Source: Vigna angularis (lineage: Eukaryota; Streptophyta; Magnoliopsida; Fabales; Fabaceae). Taken from it: a stretch of DNA of 64,000 bases. Position 1 is the first letter of the stretch. Each line of letters opens with the position of its first letter. Below the pieces are notes generated by a model. The model did not search any database and was not told the DNA's origin. It saw only the letters and a list, made by a program, of their open reading frames with translations. The DNA is taken from assembly GCF_016808095.1 (NCBI RefSeq), contig NC_068978.1:23180806-23244805 (forward strand), written 5' to 3'. Of this stretch, positions 45,911 to 58,400 are shown one piece after another. The position numbers were made by a program, and so were the translations under genes.

Positions 45911-47760
45911 AGATGAAGAGATTGTTTGATTTGTGACCATTGATCACACTTTTGCTTCTTGGTGAAGATTATTATTTGTTAATATATGTGAGATTAAACA
46001 TTTTTTCTCCTAACTTGCTATATTTGAACACTAGTATTGTTTTCCATTGAAACTCTTGATTAGCCCAAAAATATTAGCAGCACTTTTGCATTGTGCGTAT
46101 TGTGTTATTATCTATATTTTTTTTAAATGGATTTATATAAACTCTTGTATAAAGTATTCCTTGTAGAGAAGTTTTTGGTCATTAAGTAACTTTAGCTCTT
46201 TTTAATGCCTTTTCCTTTTTTAAAAAATCTTAATAAATGCATTTAATGTCGATGGAAGCATCTTCAAGCAAGTAATGAAATATTAGAAAAATTATTAAAA
46301 GTTTGGAGGTTGCTTAAGAAACTTAGATTTTCCTTGATTGTTTAGAGATAATTACTCCCATTTAAGACCTTAAGGACAAGAAGACAAAATACAAATCAAT
46401 TCTTATTCGACTAAAGCTGAATTGTATATGCATCAAGAGATCTTCTTTATAAATATATAATCACTTAGCATGACACAAAATATGTGAAATTAATGACATT
46501 TGCTACAACGTTCCAACAATTTCTTAATTAATTTTTTATTTCTTTATGTCCATCCACTCCATTTGAATTTTCAAATCCTGTGTGGTTATTATCTTTCCCA
46601 TACCAATTATCAAAAGTAAAAGTTGACTACCTCCGACATCAGTTTACACACTCATAATTCTCTCAGAAATTGTAGAAAAATCTGAAACATGAAAATTCTT
46701 ATTTAAAAACTCAAATTCTATATAAATAATCTATCTATAATTCAAACTTCCAAGTGCTAAACTACTTTGTTTATATCAAAATTAAAATAATGTTAAACAA
46801 TTAATAACACATTTAATTCTAGTTAAACATATTTTAATTTCTAAATTTAGATGTAAAATTTAAAACTTATCTTTATTCTAAACTTTAATATATTTTGATA
46901 TTTAACTTTTAAAAATAAAGAATATAATAATCTTCATTATTTTTACGTGTTAAATAATATTATAAATTAACATTTAAGGTATAACTTTATCAAAGTTAAA
47001 ACATAATAAAGAAAACTACGAGGCGTTAAACTACTATTTTATATCAGAGTTAAAATAATGTTAAACAATTAATAACATTTAATTCTTTTTACTTCTTACA
47101 CAGCCAAATGAAGACATGTGGAAAGAGGACAGAGAGAATCTATCACATAGAAAACAATAAATTAATGCATTCTCATGTCAGTTTCACCATCATCATCACA
47201 TATTTAAATGAATCACATATTGGTAAATAGTGCCATAGTGGTGGGCCCTCGCGTGGGTATGTGGGCAATGATGCCTTTGCTTAATACAGACAACTATCTC
47301 GCGTGCCCGCAACTGAAAACCAAACAGAAAATGAAAAGAAATATTATTTGAGTGAAGGGAACCACATATTGTTTCAGTAAAAACAAGAAAGGAATGTTGT
47401 CAAGTATGGAAACTGAAAACAGTGTTTTAAAATTTTAACATGTTCATCGTCTTTTTGCGTACATGAATAAATTATCAATTTTAATTTTATAATGTAATTA
47501 TCTTATATGTTTTTTTTTACAAAACTAGATAAATTTGAAATATAAATTATCGATAAGTAAAAAAATTTCGAATTACGGAAGTAGGTAATTCGTGGGAGAT
47601 CAAACGATTTTAAAAGAAAAAGTCGTGTTTTCATTACGACTTCATCCTGACACATCGGTTAGAAGTGAGGTCGTGGATCCAAAAACGATTTTAAGGTTTG
47701 GTAATCGATTATCTGACCCGTAATCGATTACCACGTCTTTCTTCATAAAAAATTATAAAA
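45911..47760. other. Intergenic, no gene; contains a ~60-bp direct duplication
   Basis: AAAATAATGTTAAACAATTA with flanking sequence occurs at ~46757-46820 and again at ~47026-47085, ~270 bp apart. A pair of TAATCGATTA-type motifs lies at 47700-47735, and AAACGATTTT-/AAGTCGT-type phrases recur at 47600-47690. No gene is seen. Confidence 0.4.
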
Positions 47761-48002
47761 GAATTTAAGTAGTCGTAGGAGTTGACGATTTCTCCTCTTG
47801 AAGTCGTGCTCCTGCCTTATTAATTAAAATTATTTATAATTTATAAATAATGCTTTTAAATATATTTAAAATAATTAAAATTATATCTAATTAATAATTA
47901 AATTTTTTAATATTATTAAATAAATCAATTTTATAATTAAATTTTTTTTGTAATTAAATTAAATTTCTTATAAAATAATTTCAATTAAATAATTTATAAC
48001 TA

Positions 48003-49785
48003 TAATTAATGTAATTATGTATTTAAAAATTCCAAAAAAATTATATTTCATTATAATTTATTTTTTGAATTTTTATTATTATAGTATATTTTTTAAAAAT
48101 TATAATTAATTGATAACAATTTTTTTCATTATAAATAATTTTAAATTAATAAAAATATTAAATATAAACTATTTAAATTAACAAAAATATTAAATAATTA
48201 AATTTGTAGGGATTTCTTGTCTTGAAGTTGTGCACCCCACACCCTTTCACTTTTTTAATTTTTTTATTATTTAAAATGATTCACTTTTTTAATTTTTTTA
48301 TTATTTAAAATGATTTGTAATTTTTAAATAGTGTATTTAAATGTATATAAAATATTTTAAATTATATAATTAATAATTAAAGTTTTTTTATTGTTAAATA
48401 AATAAATTTCAAGGTTTTAATTATTTTTGTAATTAAGCTAAATTTTTTATAAAATGATTTTAATTAAATAATTTATAACTATAATTACTGTAATTATGTA
48501 ATTAAAAATTCAAAAAAGAATATATTTCATTATAAATTTATTTTTGTTTAATATATTAAATTTACTTAAACAAATATTTATTATAAAAAAATTATTATAA
48601 TTAATTTATTATAATCAAATAAAATAAATTTATGCATTTTTATTTATGTAATTACAATATAACTTATTACAACATCACTCATTCTATGAGATTACACCTC
48701 AAATAAGTCCATAAGCCTCATTGAAGCAGCAGAGTTTTGTGCATCCTTCATCCTAGACTTTTCGTAGCCAGATATTTGAAGGATTCACGCCTCTTCTACC
48801 ATAGTTATCTGAACAAAACAAATAAGTTTCCTTTCATGAGAGAGACCCGAATCCTTCTCAATCCTGTGAATGATTACGAATAAATAACTAGTTAGTCAAT
48901 ATGTCAAAAGTTTCACACATGAAAATCAATATTACTCCTTTAATAACCCATCTTTAAAAAGTACATGTATACTGGCTTAGACCATTTTCTACTCTCACAA
49001 TATTTATGTAGTCAATGTTTAGCTGCTTTAATAGTCATGTTTCCACAGTACAATAATTTAACTGTTTGTCACGACTTGAAGGCTTTATACTGGTGGGAGG
49101 AGGAATCAGAGATGCTAGTCTATCCAAAATAATCTTGACAACTTCAAGTTTAGTCAAATCCTTTTGGGCAGACGAAACAGATGCTATAAACTTTCCATAA
49201 ATAAAAAATACATAAATTTATTTTATTTCATTATAATAAATTAATTATAATAAATTTTTTTATAATAAATATTTGTTTAAGTAAATTTATTATATTAAAC
49301 AAAAATAAACTTATAATGAAATATAATTTTTTGTTTGAATTTTTAATTACATTCTTACAATAATTATAGTTATAAATTATTTAATTAAAATTATTTTATA
49401 AAAGATTTAATTTAATTACAAAAATAATTAAAACCACAAAATTTATTTATTTAATCATATTAAAAAACTTTAATTATTAATTATATATAATTTAAAATAT
49501 TTATATACATTTAAATACATTATTTAAAAACTACAAATCATTTTAAATAATAAAAAAATTAAAAAAGTGAAAGTGTGTGGGGTGCATGACTTCAAGACAA
49601 GAAGTCGTCAACCCCTACAATTTTAATTATTTTATATTTTTATTAATTTAAATAGTTTATAATAATTTTTTTTATTAATTAATTATAATTTTTTTAAAAA
49701 TATACTATAATAATAAAAATTAAAAAAAATTATAATGAAATGTAAATTTTTTGAATTTTTTAATGACATAAATACATTAATTCAT
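48003..49785. repeat. Large imperfect palindrome with a unique centre
   Basis: The left arm (48003 to about 48655) pairs in reverse complement with the right arm (about 49195 to 49785), including the non-A/T stretch TCTTGTCTTGAAGTTGTGCA against its partner at 49583-49602. In the left half, 47775-48207 and 48208-48655 are also related as direct repeats. A 36-bp tandem duplication at about 48246-48317 is found only in the left arm. The ~540-bp centre has gene-like pieces. The structure resembles foldback or long-TIR elements, but no clean target duplication was found. Confidence 0.75.
48690..49200 (-). pseudogene. Gene-fragment-like exons in the palindrome centre, unidentified
   Basis: The minus strand shows short open stretches with exon-like character: YGKFIASVSSAQKDLTKLEV, then VKIILDRLASLIPPPTSIKP, at ~49195-49065. 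After TTCACAG at ~48870 comes IEKDSGLSHERKLICFVQIT, then SGYEKSRMKDAQNSAASMRL with MDLFEV (~48775-48690). Stops occur between the pieces. I do not recognise the parent gene. The arrangement (gene pieces with splice-like signals between inverted arms) suggests capture of host sequence. Confidence 0.4.
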
Positions 49786-49932
49786 GCACTTTGAAAATTA
49801 CTAGCTGCACACCTACAATAAAAATAATTCAAACACCTTCTTTCGTTACATCACGCCATTCCAGTCACTATAATTGTCGCTTTAACTAACCATCACTTCC
49901 GCAGAAGAGGGAGAGAATGTCGCAGAAAACAA

Positions 49933-49933
<1 letters not shown>

Positions 49934-49968
<35 letters not shown>
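49934..49968. repeat. (AT)n microsatellite, left
   Basis: About 17 AT units immediately left of the inverted-repeat element; a second tract lies at 51376-51467. Confidence 0.95.
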
Positions 49969-49970
<2 letters not shown>

Positions 49971-50034
49971 GTTTGGTAACGTGCATACGTAATATACAAG
50001 TTTTTCACCGAATTCGGATATTATAAAATAAAGA

Positions 50035-50345
50035 TTACCATATATAACATAAAACTTCTCCGCCGATTTTTTCTAATCGAGCCTCTCGATCTGTCATTAT
50101 ACCTCTAGAAGTTGAAAGAATGACAATCCCCATGCCTCCTAAAATTCGAGGGATTTGTTGATAATTGTAATATATTCGTAGACCTGGTGTACTTATTCGT
50201 TTTAAATATTTGTTGTTTTCTCTATGTTTTCTGATGTTTTCAACAAAACCCTCTCGTAAAAGTATTTTTACAATTTTTTCTGTAATGTTAGTAAAAGGTA
50301 ATTGAACCATTCCTTTTTTATTCATGTCAGCATTTCGTATATAGG
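50035..50345 (-). pseudogene. rps8: Nuclear copy of plastid rps8 (ribosomal protein S8), internally deleted
   Basis: The minus strand encodes plastid S8 from [10 protein letters not shown] through [20 protein letters not shown], then [40 protein letters not shown] and the native end GEVLCYIW with stop. The N-terminal ~10 residues are missing, and about 22 residues are missing between KHRENNKY and LKRIS compared with normal S8. Sequence after the stop resembles the plastid rps8 3' spacer. It is a plastid-to-nucleus DNA transfer with no transit peptide, so not a functional gene. Confidence 0.88.
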
Positions 50346-50509
50346 TTATTATGTTGGGTTTTAGTAGACAAAAATACTCTTATATATCATGGATTTTAAG
50401 TTTTAATTTTCATTTTTAAAACTAAAAAAAAAAAAGAAACCCTCCAAACCTTTACTCACCTCTCTCATTTCTCTCAACCCTTTCTCTATCATCCCTACTA
50501 TAGCCCCAA

Positions 50510-50935
50510 TTATAAAAAATCAGAAACACTTGTTGTTAAACAATCTTACAAAAAATGATTTTATAATGAGTTTTCATTTTATAATTTTTGTCTTATCTAA
50601 TTTTATCCAATTTTCACAAGCATAAAGAAATTAATAATTGACCTGAAAAAATAAAAAATATTCGCTGTTAAACAATTTCTTACAAAAAATGATTTTATAA
50701 TGAGTTTTCATTTTATAATTTTTGTCTTATCTAATTTTATCTAATTTTATCTAATTTTCACAAGCATAATGACATCAAAGGAATTTGTAATTGACCTGTA
50801 AAAAATCAGAAATACTCGTTGTTAAACAATGTCTTACAAAAAATGATTTTATAATGAGTTTTCATTTTATAATTTTTGTCGTATATAATTTTATCTAATT
50901 TTCACAAGCATAATGACATCCGAAGGAATTGGTAA
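50510..50935. repeat. Three tandem copies of a ~130-150-bp unit
   Basis: TTACAAAAAATGATTTTATA and the following ~60 bp (ATGAGTTTTCATTTTATAAT and onward to TTTCACAAGCATAA) occur at about 50548, 50681 and 50832. The units differ by small indels, including a short TCTAATTTTA expansion in the second. They lie in the interior of the inverted-repeat element. Confidence 0.88.
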
Positions 50936-51111
50936 TTGGCTTGGAGGGTTTTTTTAGAGATCATGATTCAACATATGCAGATGATGAAATTAAAGAGGTT
51001 AGTGAAGATGGTGAAATTGAAGAGATCTTGAATGAACCTTTGCCTGAAGGTGAATATGTTAATTACTCAACTCTTTACAAAGGCAAATTGTTTAACGACA
51101 AGTGTTTCTGA
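50936..51111 (+). other. Short open frame of unknown origin inside the inverted-repeat element
   Basis: Reads LEGFFRDHDSTYADDEIKEV, then SEDGEIEEILNEPLPEGEYV, then NYSTLYKGKLF. The acidic, low-hydrophobic composition looks protein-like rather than random, and it is more G+C-rich than its surroundings. No family is recognised; it may be a captured coding fragment. It has no clear start of its own. Confidence 0.3.
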
Positions 51112-51373
51112 TTTTTTGAATTGAGGCTACAGTAGTGATGACAGAGAAAAGATTGGAGTGAGAGAGATGAAAGAGAAAGAGTTGAGAGGAATGAGAGAGG
51201 TCAGTAAGGGTTTGGGGGATTTTTTTTTTTAGTTTTGAGAATGAAAATTATTAAAATATCCTTAACCTTAAAACTTAGAATCCATGATATATAAGGGTAT
51301 TTTTGTCTACTAAAACCCGGTACACATTGTTAAAATGTATCAACTAAAAAACAGGCGTACGTGCGTTAGCAAA

Positions 51374-51375
<2 letters not shown>

Positions 51376-51467
<92 letters not shown>
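51376..51467. repeat. (AT)n microsatellite, right
   Basis: About 46 AT units, likely highly variable in length. Confidence 0.95.
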
Positions 51468-51468
<1 letters not shown>

Positions 51469-51639
51469 CCTATTGTGAAAAATATGTTATAAATGCAATT
51501 CATGTGTTTTTAAAACTTTATTCCAAAAATTTTATTATGAAAATTTGATTTGAAAAATCTTATTCTGAAAATATCAGAAAACATGTTTAAGAAAGTTTTC
51601 AAAATATATATTCTAAAAAAACAGTTTGTAGTGTAAGGT

Positions 51640-51875
51640 TGCATTAAGTTATATATTATAAATTGATCTTATTTATAATCGATATGACTTTATTCTAAAT
51701 TGGTCTTATTGCTTGATATGCTTTAACAATGACTCTAATACCATGTTAAAAAATGGATTTTAAATTTAACTCAATTTCACAAAACTGGTTTGGAAAGGTG
51801 AGATTTAGACATAATTATATTTTCTAAGTTGATCTTATCTTTAGTCGATGTGAAACTTCTAACATAAATTAACAT
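51640..51875 (+). repeat. Dispersed legume-type repeat copy
   Basis: Phrases GACTCTAATACCATGTTAAA, CTCAATTTCACAAAACTGGT and GATCTTATCTTTAGTCGATG identify the same non-coding family as in the prenyltransferase introns (17690-17862). A second partial unit at 51645-51720 suggests nesting. The rest of 51468-52423 holds no recognised gene and would include the UGT 3' UTR. Confidence 0.55.
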
Positions 51876-52423
51876 TGTATTAACTTTCTACAATGTAAAA
51901 ATCATTACTTTTATTTCATTAGAAAATAAAAAACATAAATAAATATAAATTATAACAATAATCAGGAGAACAAACAATTTTATTCATTTAATCTCGAAAT
52001 CCATTAATAAATTTAATAAAATCAAGATGTTTAACCTTCATGAGAACCATGAGAATGGAAGAAGAGGGAAAAAAAGTAGAAAAAAGAGAGAAAGGGATGA
52101 AGGAGGGTTGCACGAAATTGGTCTCCCACAAGGATTTTTAATTAAAAGTATCTTTTAAATAAAAAAACTAATTCAAAATTCAAAATTAAAAGTTAAACGA
52201 AGATATAAATTTGCATGAGATAATTTTGAGAACTGAGTACAAAATAAGTTTGAACAATATGCAAAAATGGATTCATTTATCTTCCCAACATCTAAGAAAA
52301 AAAAAATGTTATATTTATAATGATAAAATAACATATTAAGTTATAAACTAAAATTTATTACATAGATTTCCAAAGTAGCTAGATATAAAAAAGAAACATG
52401 CTTCATCAATGCTCTTCGACGAA

Positions 52424-55400
52424 CTATTTCTCATGCTCAATGTTTTTTTCCTTCATTGACAAGATGTCGTTGATCATACTCTCTATATTACGAGTAGAAG
52501 AACCAGTTTCTTTAATACTATCACGAGCTTGCTTTGCAATCTCATCCACGGAGTTTCTGAGCCCTGGTATCCGATTCTCCAACACATCCTTCACCATCTT
52601 CTCAATAATGAACCTATCACAGGTCCCATCTACATCAACTCCAATCCCCCATTGTTCACTCACACTCCTACTGTTGATTGTCTGATCAACCATCGAAGGA
52701 AAACAAAGCATAGGCACACCTTCAGCAATGCATTCCACTGTAGAATTCCAACCACAATGTGTCAAGAAACCACCCACAGCTGGGTGGCCCAAAACCTCCT
52801 CTTGAGGTGCCCATTGCACCAACAGCCCCCGCTCTTCAGTACCCAACTCAAGTTCTTTAGGCACATTCTTATGGAAAAAACCACCTTCTTCATTCATCAA
52901 GTCCTTCCTAACAACCCACAAAAAAGGCTTCAAACTATTCACCAAACCATGCCAAAACTCCAAGAACTGCTCTTCTGAAAGCTTAACCACAGTGCCAAAG
53001 CTGACATAAATAACTGACTTTTCCCTTTGATGGTCGAGCCAAGTTATGCAACTTTTATCTTCTTTTGCAACACTAAGGGATAATGAAGGGTTTTTCGTGA
53101 CTTGGTTCTTGACGTGAGTGTGAAGAGGGCCTATTGAGTAGACTCTGGGAAACACAGTAGTGAGCTTGGTGATAATGGGAGCTTCTAAGTGATCGAATGT
53201 ATTGAGTATAAGAGCAGAAGCTCGCGTCATGGTTAGGGTTTCTTTCATGTAGAAATCTAGAAGAGAGTTTCCAGGTTTCTGTTTGAAAATAGATGGAAGA
53301 TCACAATCTCTCAATAAATTCTCTAACCCTGGAATGCTTGATAGCACCTTATGTACATCTTCTGCATTTAAATTCCAAGTCAATCATGAAATTGTGTAAG
53401 ACGAGTAAGGAAAAAAATTATTTCACATCGAAAACAACAGTATGATAACTTATGCATTATAAAAAAGAGAATTTTTTATTTGCGAACAAAAAGAAGAACA
53501 AAATAACAGGATGAATTGAAAAACTTTTAGATACTAAAATATCATTGTCCAACAAATGAAGATATTAATGAAATAAAGTTTTTATTTTAAAATAAAAAAT
53601 AATTTATATAATAATACATAGACACTATATTTTTTATTTTACACTTATCTAACATTAACAAAATAAAGTTTTTTTTATAAAATTCAAAATAAATTGAGAT
53701 GAAAGAAACAAAAATGCAAATATAATAACTTAAAATAGGATAATTACCAAGAAATGAAGAATGTTTCTACATAAAAAATTACCATATTTCATTAAATTCC
53801 AACCCGAATTACGAAAATGTGTTCTTATATATTTAGTGGCTCTACAAGATATTTTATTCGAAATAGTAATACAAAAAATCTATTAGCGAAAAATTATTTT
53901 TTCAAATGCATAGTGTTAATATTTAAGAAATTACAGGATTATTTCATACAAAAGAAGTTACATATTATGGTGATTATATATAGATGATTTATATGACCTA
54001 GATTTATTTGTCATGTAAAAATAAGAAAATTATACTTTGCACTAGTAAAAAAAGGGGATTTAAAATCGCTATATACGCTTCGGTCTAAGTAAACCCGAAG
54101 CATATAAAAGCACGGTGGCAGAATCGTAAATAAAGCTAACATATATGCCTCGGTTAAGCTAAGACCCGAGATAGAATAACGATATTGCACCGGTTAATCT
54201 GAGACCCGAGGCCTATATCACTGCTACACCTGCAACTTTACCTGCTACGTCAGACTTAAAGGCATCGGTTCATTAGGAACCGAAATCGTAGATGGTTTCC
54301 AGCGCTTTATACCTCGGGTTGGCCATTTAACCGGTGCCAAAGCAAAAGCTTATTTTCGCTGCCACTCTGCACTTAGCGTCTTTGCATCAAATCAACACTT
54401 CCACGGCTTCTCCTTCCTCAGCTTCTCCTTCCTCCTGCTCTCCATTCTTCCTCTGCGTCGCGGGTTCCTCCACCTCTTCCACGGCTGCCTCTGCGTCGCG
54501 GGTTCCGTCACTACTGCCTCTGCCTCCGACACTGCTGCCTCTGCTGGAAATAGGGTTTCATCCACCGCTCCAGATCGCGACCTCTGCCTCTGCCTCTGCC
54601 GGAAATAGGGTTCCTCCACCGCGCCACCGTCACTGCTGCCTCTGCCTCTGCCTCTGCCTCTGCCTCCGACAATGCTCCAGATCGCGAAGCCCAAATCCCG
54701 AAGCCCTAAATCAGCGTTCAACCTCGCGCGAGTTCGTCTCCTCTGCCTCGGCCACCATCGGCGTTTCTCCCCCAACGGCGAGTGGGTCGCCTCCGGCCCG
54801 GCCACCATCGTGCGTTTCTCCCCCAACGGCGACTGGGTCGCCTCCGCCTCGGCCACCATCGCGCGTTTCTCCCTCAACGGCGACTGGGTTGCCTCCGCCT
54901 CCGGTACCGTCACGATCTGGGGCACGCGATCTTCAGTCCCGACGGCCTCCGCGAAACTTCTGATTTGTTGATGATGTCTTTTGTTGATGTTGTATACTGT
55001 GCTATGAAGCTTCTGTGTTGTGCATTTCTAATATGTTGTTGTTTTTGTTGTGAACCCCCAAATGGCTGGACAGTTGAGGACGGCTGAGTACGGTTGAGGA
55101 CGGCTGAAAAAAAAAATAATACGTTACTGCCTCGGTTACCTGAAAACCGAGGCATAATCCTATTCTTTTTGACTCGACCAGCAACCGAGGCATAAAACCT
55201 ACTATTTTTTATCTCGTTTGTATACACCTCGGTTGTAGAACCGAGACCTATAAGAAAAAGTAACCGGTGTCATTTCTTCTTATTGTACTAGTGTTGACAT
55301 CTGTATATCAAATAAATAACCACTTGAATTTTTTATAATATATAGTCACACAAATTAATAATTTAATTATAAAACATATTAATATAATTAGGTGTAAACT

Positions 55401-58400
55401 AATTGTTTCTTTTTTATTGGTTGTCAATATGTCAATGTTCTAAAAACATTCTAACTACGTATATATCTCCCACAAGTAATATAATAGACTTATATATAGC
55501 CTACTCAATTAATCAGAAAATTAATTAAGCTAATATTGAATGTGGTTTTAGATGAATGTTTGTTAAAATAATAATTAATGAGTATGTTTTTAGATGAATG
55601 TTTGTAAAAATAAAAATACTTCTTTCTAAGTATCTCTTATGTTTATACTTTTTTATTTTGGATTGTACCTTTTTTTTTAGAGAGGGTAGTAAGGTGAATT
55701 TTTTTGTCTTTGAGAGATAGTGGGAGAGATGAGTCTCTTCACTTTTAAAAGGCGATGGAAGAGACAAGTCTCTTCGTCCATAAGGGACGGTAGAAGAGAC
55801 TGAGATTCGAGTGTCACTCTTTCCTCTTGCAAAGGGGCAAAATGGGATAGACATCTCACCCGTAGCGTTTCGACTCATGCTAAGTTTAATGCTAGGATGA
55901 ACGATTAGGAGCAGAGGAGATTTGAAACTTTGGTGAAGCACCACTCGAATCGTCCGATTTTGGTAAACAAGAATGATATGATGAAGTATGGAGAGAACAT
56001 ACGTTTATAGAGATGGTTGGTATTGGCGCAATTTCCTTTAATTGGCCGGTGATATATATCTAATGGTTTGATCATGATGCGTTTAAGGGAATGTATGTGA
56101 GGTTATTGTATTGGTAGTTATAGACTTATTTTGCATTGATATTGTTTAAGGTGGTGAAATTGCGATAAAGACTTAATAACTATGATATAAATGTTATATC
56201 AGTGAATTGATGTTTATTCTATTAGCTCACCCTTGCATGTTATTGTGGTTTTCACCTACGATGATCGTACTTGTATGAGAGTAGATGTTGTTACACGTAT
56301 AGGTAAAGAGAAGTTGAGCAATGAGATATGTGGAAGAACTATGGAGTTTTATTTTTAATACTAATAGTTTTGTAATGAGATTCTATAAATGCTTTATAAT
56401 TACTTGATTTATGAAGTTTTCTTGAAAGTTTTATTTATTTCGTATTCCACAATAATATCAAAGTTAAGTTTTCAAAAGTTTTTGTAAAACACGTGACATC
56501 CCAAATTAGGGTGATACATATGTTGGGCCATAACACCATTTTCAACAAGAAGTTGTTGAGTCCCCAATTATGATGAAAAGTTGGACAAATTTTGGGAGAA
56601 ATTAAAAACATTCAGGATTGATACAAAAGATGGAAGATGGCTTGTCCTAGACATATATTTAAACCAAAGATTCAACAAAACTAATATTAAAATGCAATAT
56701 TTGAAAGATTGAATTGATAACCTGATGGCATACCCCCTAGCCATGGTCAAACATCTATAAGAAGAGTTGAAGTCATCTATGAAGATGGTCTAAACCCTTT
56801 GGACTACCTTTGGAGCCATCATGGAGCATAGCTTGGAGTAGTATAGGTTTAATTTAGGTCATGTGTTTTGGCCAAGAAGTGTAGGTTTGTCTAAGACTTG
56901 TATTAAAGCCTAATTAGTATAGGGTTTTTCCTTAGTTTGACATCCAAACCATGTGAAAAGTATGGGTCATGTGTCATACTTCCATTGGAGAAAATTTGTT
57001 TTTAATAGTGGTCACTTGACACTCTAGAATTGGAGATGATTGCGTTTTGTGAGTGGCCACATGTGCTCCCCTCATTGGAGAGAATTTGTGGACACTTGTC
57101 CACTCCTTAGAAGTCCTCATTTTTGGCTAATGAGGGCAAATTTAAGAGATCATGCTTTTAGGGTTTTTAGGAGACACCCTCAACCTATAAATAGAGGTAT
57201 CTCCTATCTTGTAATCATCTTGGAATTAAGTAATGTTATAAACATAAACTTCCTTGATCAAGACTAGAATAATCCTAGAGGTCTTTCTAGTCACCTACCA
57301 CATAGAGTTGACCTAACCTCTCCTTGAACCATCAAACTACCTTCCATCTTCACCACCTAGCTCAAAACCGTGAGCTTACCATCACAGCACCACCATTTTT
57401 GTGACCAATACACCTCCCCCACCTCATTTACGCAATCAATTTGACCTTAGGGACCATCTCCTTACATTCTTCTAAGCTTTGGCCCAACCTAGCTCAAGGA
57501 GGTTACTATCATAACCTTTATTTAATAATTTTTTGAAATATCTTTTGTTTACTATAGTAAATTTATATTACTAGTAATGAAGTGTGCTATGTAAACTTAT
57601 CTTTATTATGAGTTTTTTGTAATCCATATAATCTTATTACTTGGATACATTACATTTGTTGTCAGATTTAATTATAATTCAAGCCTTTCTTACTAGTAAA
57701 AAATAGGGATATTAATGCATCCATTATGCTTTTGTTTACCAAAAAGCGAAGCATAACATGGCGTGGTGATAGTTTTGAAATTTTCGCGAAAGTATATTCC
57801 TCGGTTCCAATCCACCCCAAGCAATAAAGGGTATTTGGCCTCGGTTCTTGGGACAACTGCTGCCATAGCCCCTTTGCCCACATTGACATTCCCCTCTACA
57901 ATCTGATCAAAATCTTTGTGCATGATTTTTGGCTCAATTATTTGCAGAACTGAGGCCATAGACCCTTTGCCCACACTGACATTCTCCTATGCAATCTGAA
58001 CAAAATCTCTGTGCATGATTTTGGGCTTCAGTTGTCTACAAAACCGAGGTCATAGAACCTCTGCGCTCTGACTGTTCAGCTGACAACTTTTTGGTGAAGG
58101 GTCTACGACCTTGGTTCCTTGCAGAACTGAGGCCAAAGATCCTTTTCCAAAAAGTTGGTAAAGAAAAGTCAAAATTTCAAATATTTGTGTAAGGCTTTTG
58201 GCCTCGGTTCCTTGAGAACCAAGGCCATAGACTTTACTCTAACCCATCTTATGCTTCAGTTTGGCGGAACCCGAGGAAAAATGTTTAATAAAATTACCAT
58301 TTTAAATTAATTTTGAATTTTGTTTGGATGACTTTAGGCTTTGGTTGAGTGGGAAATCGAGGCTTTATCCCTAATATTGCATCATTTTTATGAAGAACCG

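Larger units (their letters stand above)
49969..51375. mobile_element. Inverted-repeat element inside an (AT)n tract, containing plastid DNA
   Basis: Outer ends are inverted: GGGTTTGGTAACGTGCATAC at 49969 pairs with the reverse complement of 51350-51374 (GGTTTGCTAACGCACGTACG). Inner arms also pair: 50355-50531 (GGGTTTTAGTAGACAAAAAT, TATATCATGGATTTTAAG, ... ATCAGAAACACTTG) with 51097-51326. The right arm is continuous for ~275 bp, whereas the left arm is interrupted at about 49990-50350 by plastid rps8 sequence. Both ends abut (AT)n, as in TA-targeting MITE-like elements. No transposase is present. Confidence 0.65.

Noticed and set aside
52529..52978. Plus-strand frame opposite UGT exon 2
   Set aside because: Antisense shadow of the conserved PSPG region.
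54392..54925. Minus-strand 177-codon frame across the CACTA cargo
   Set aside because: Low-complexity complement of the CTCTGCCTC repeats and of the WD40 fragment; no domain seen.
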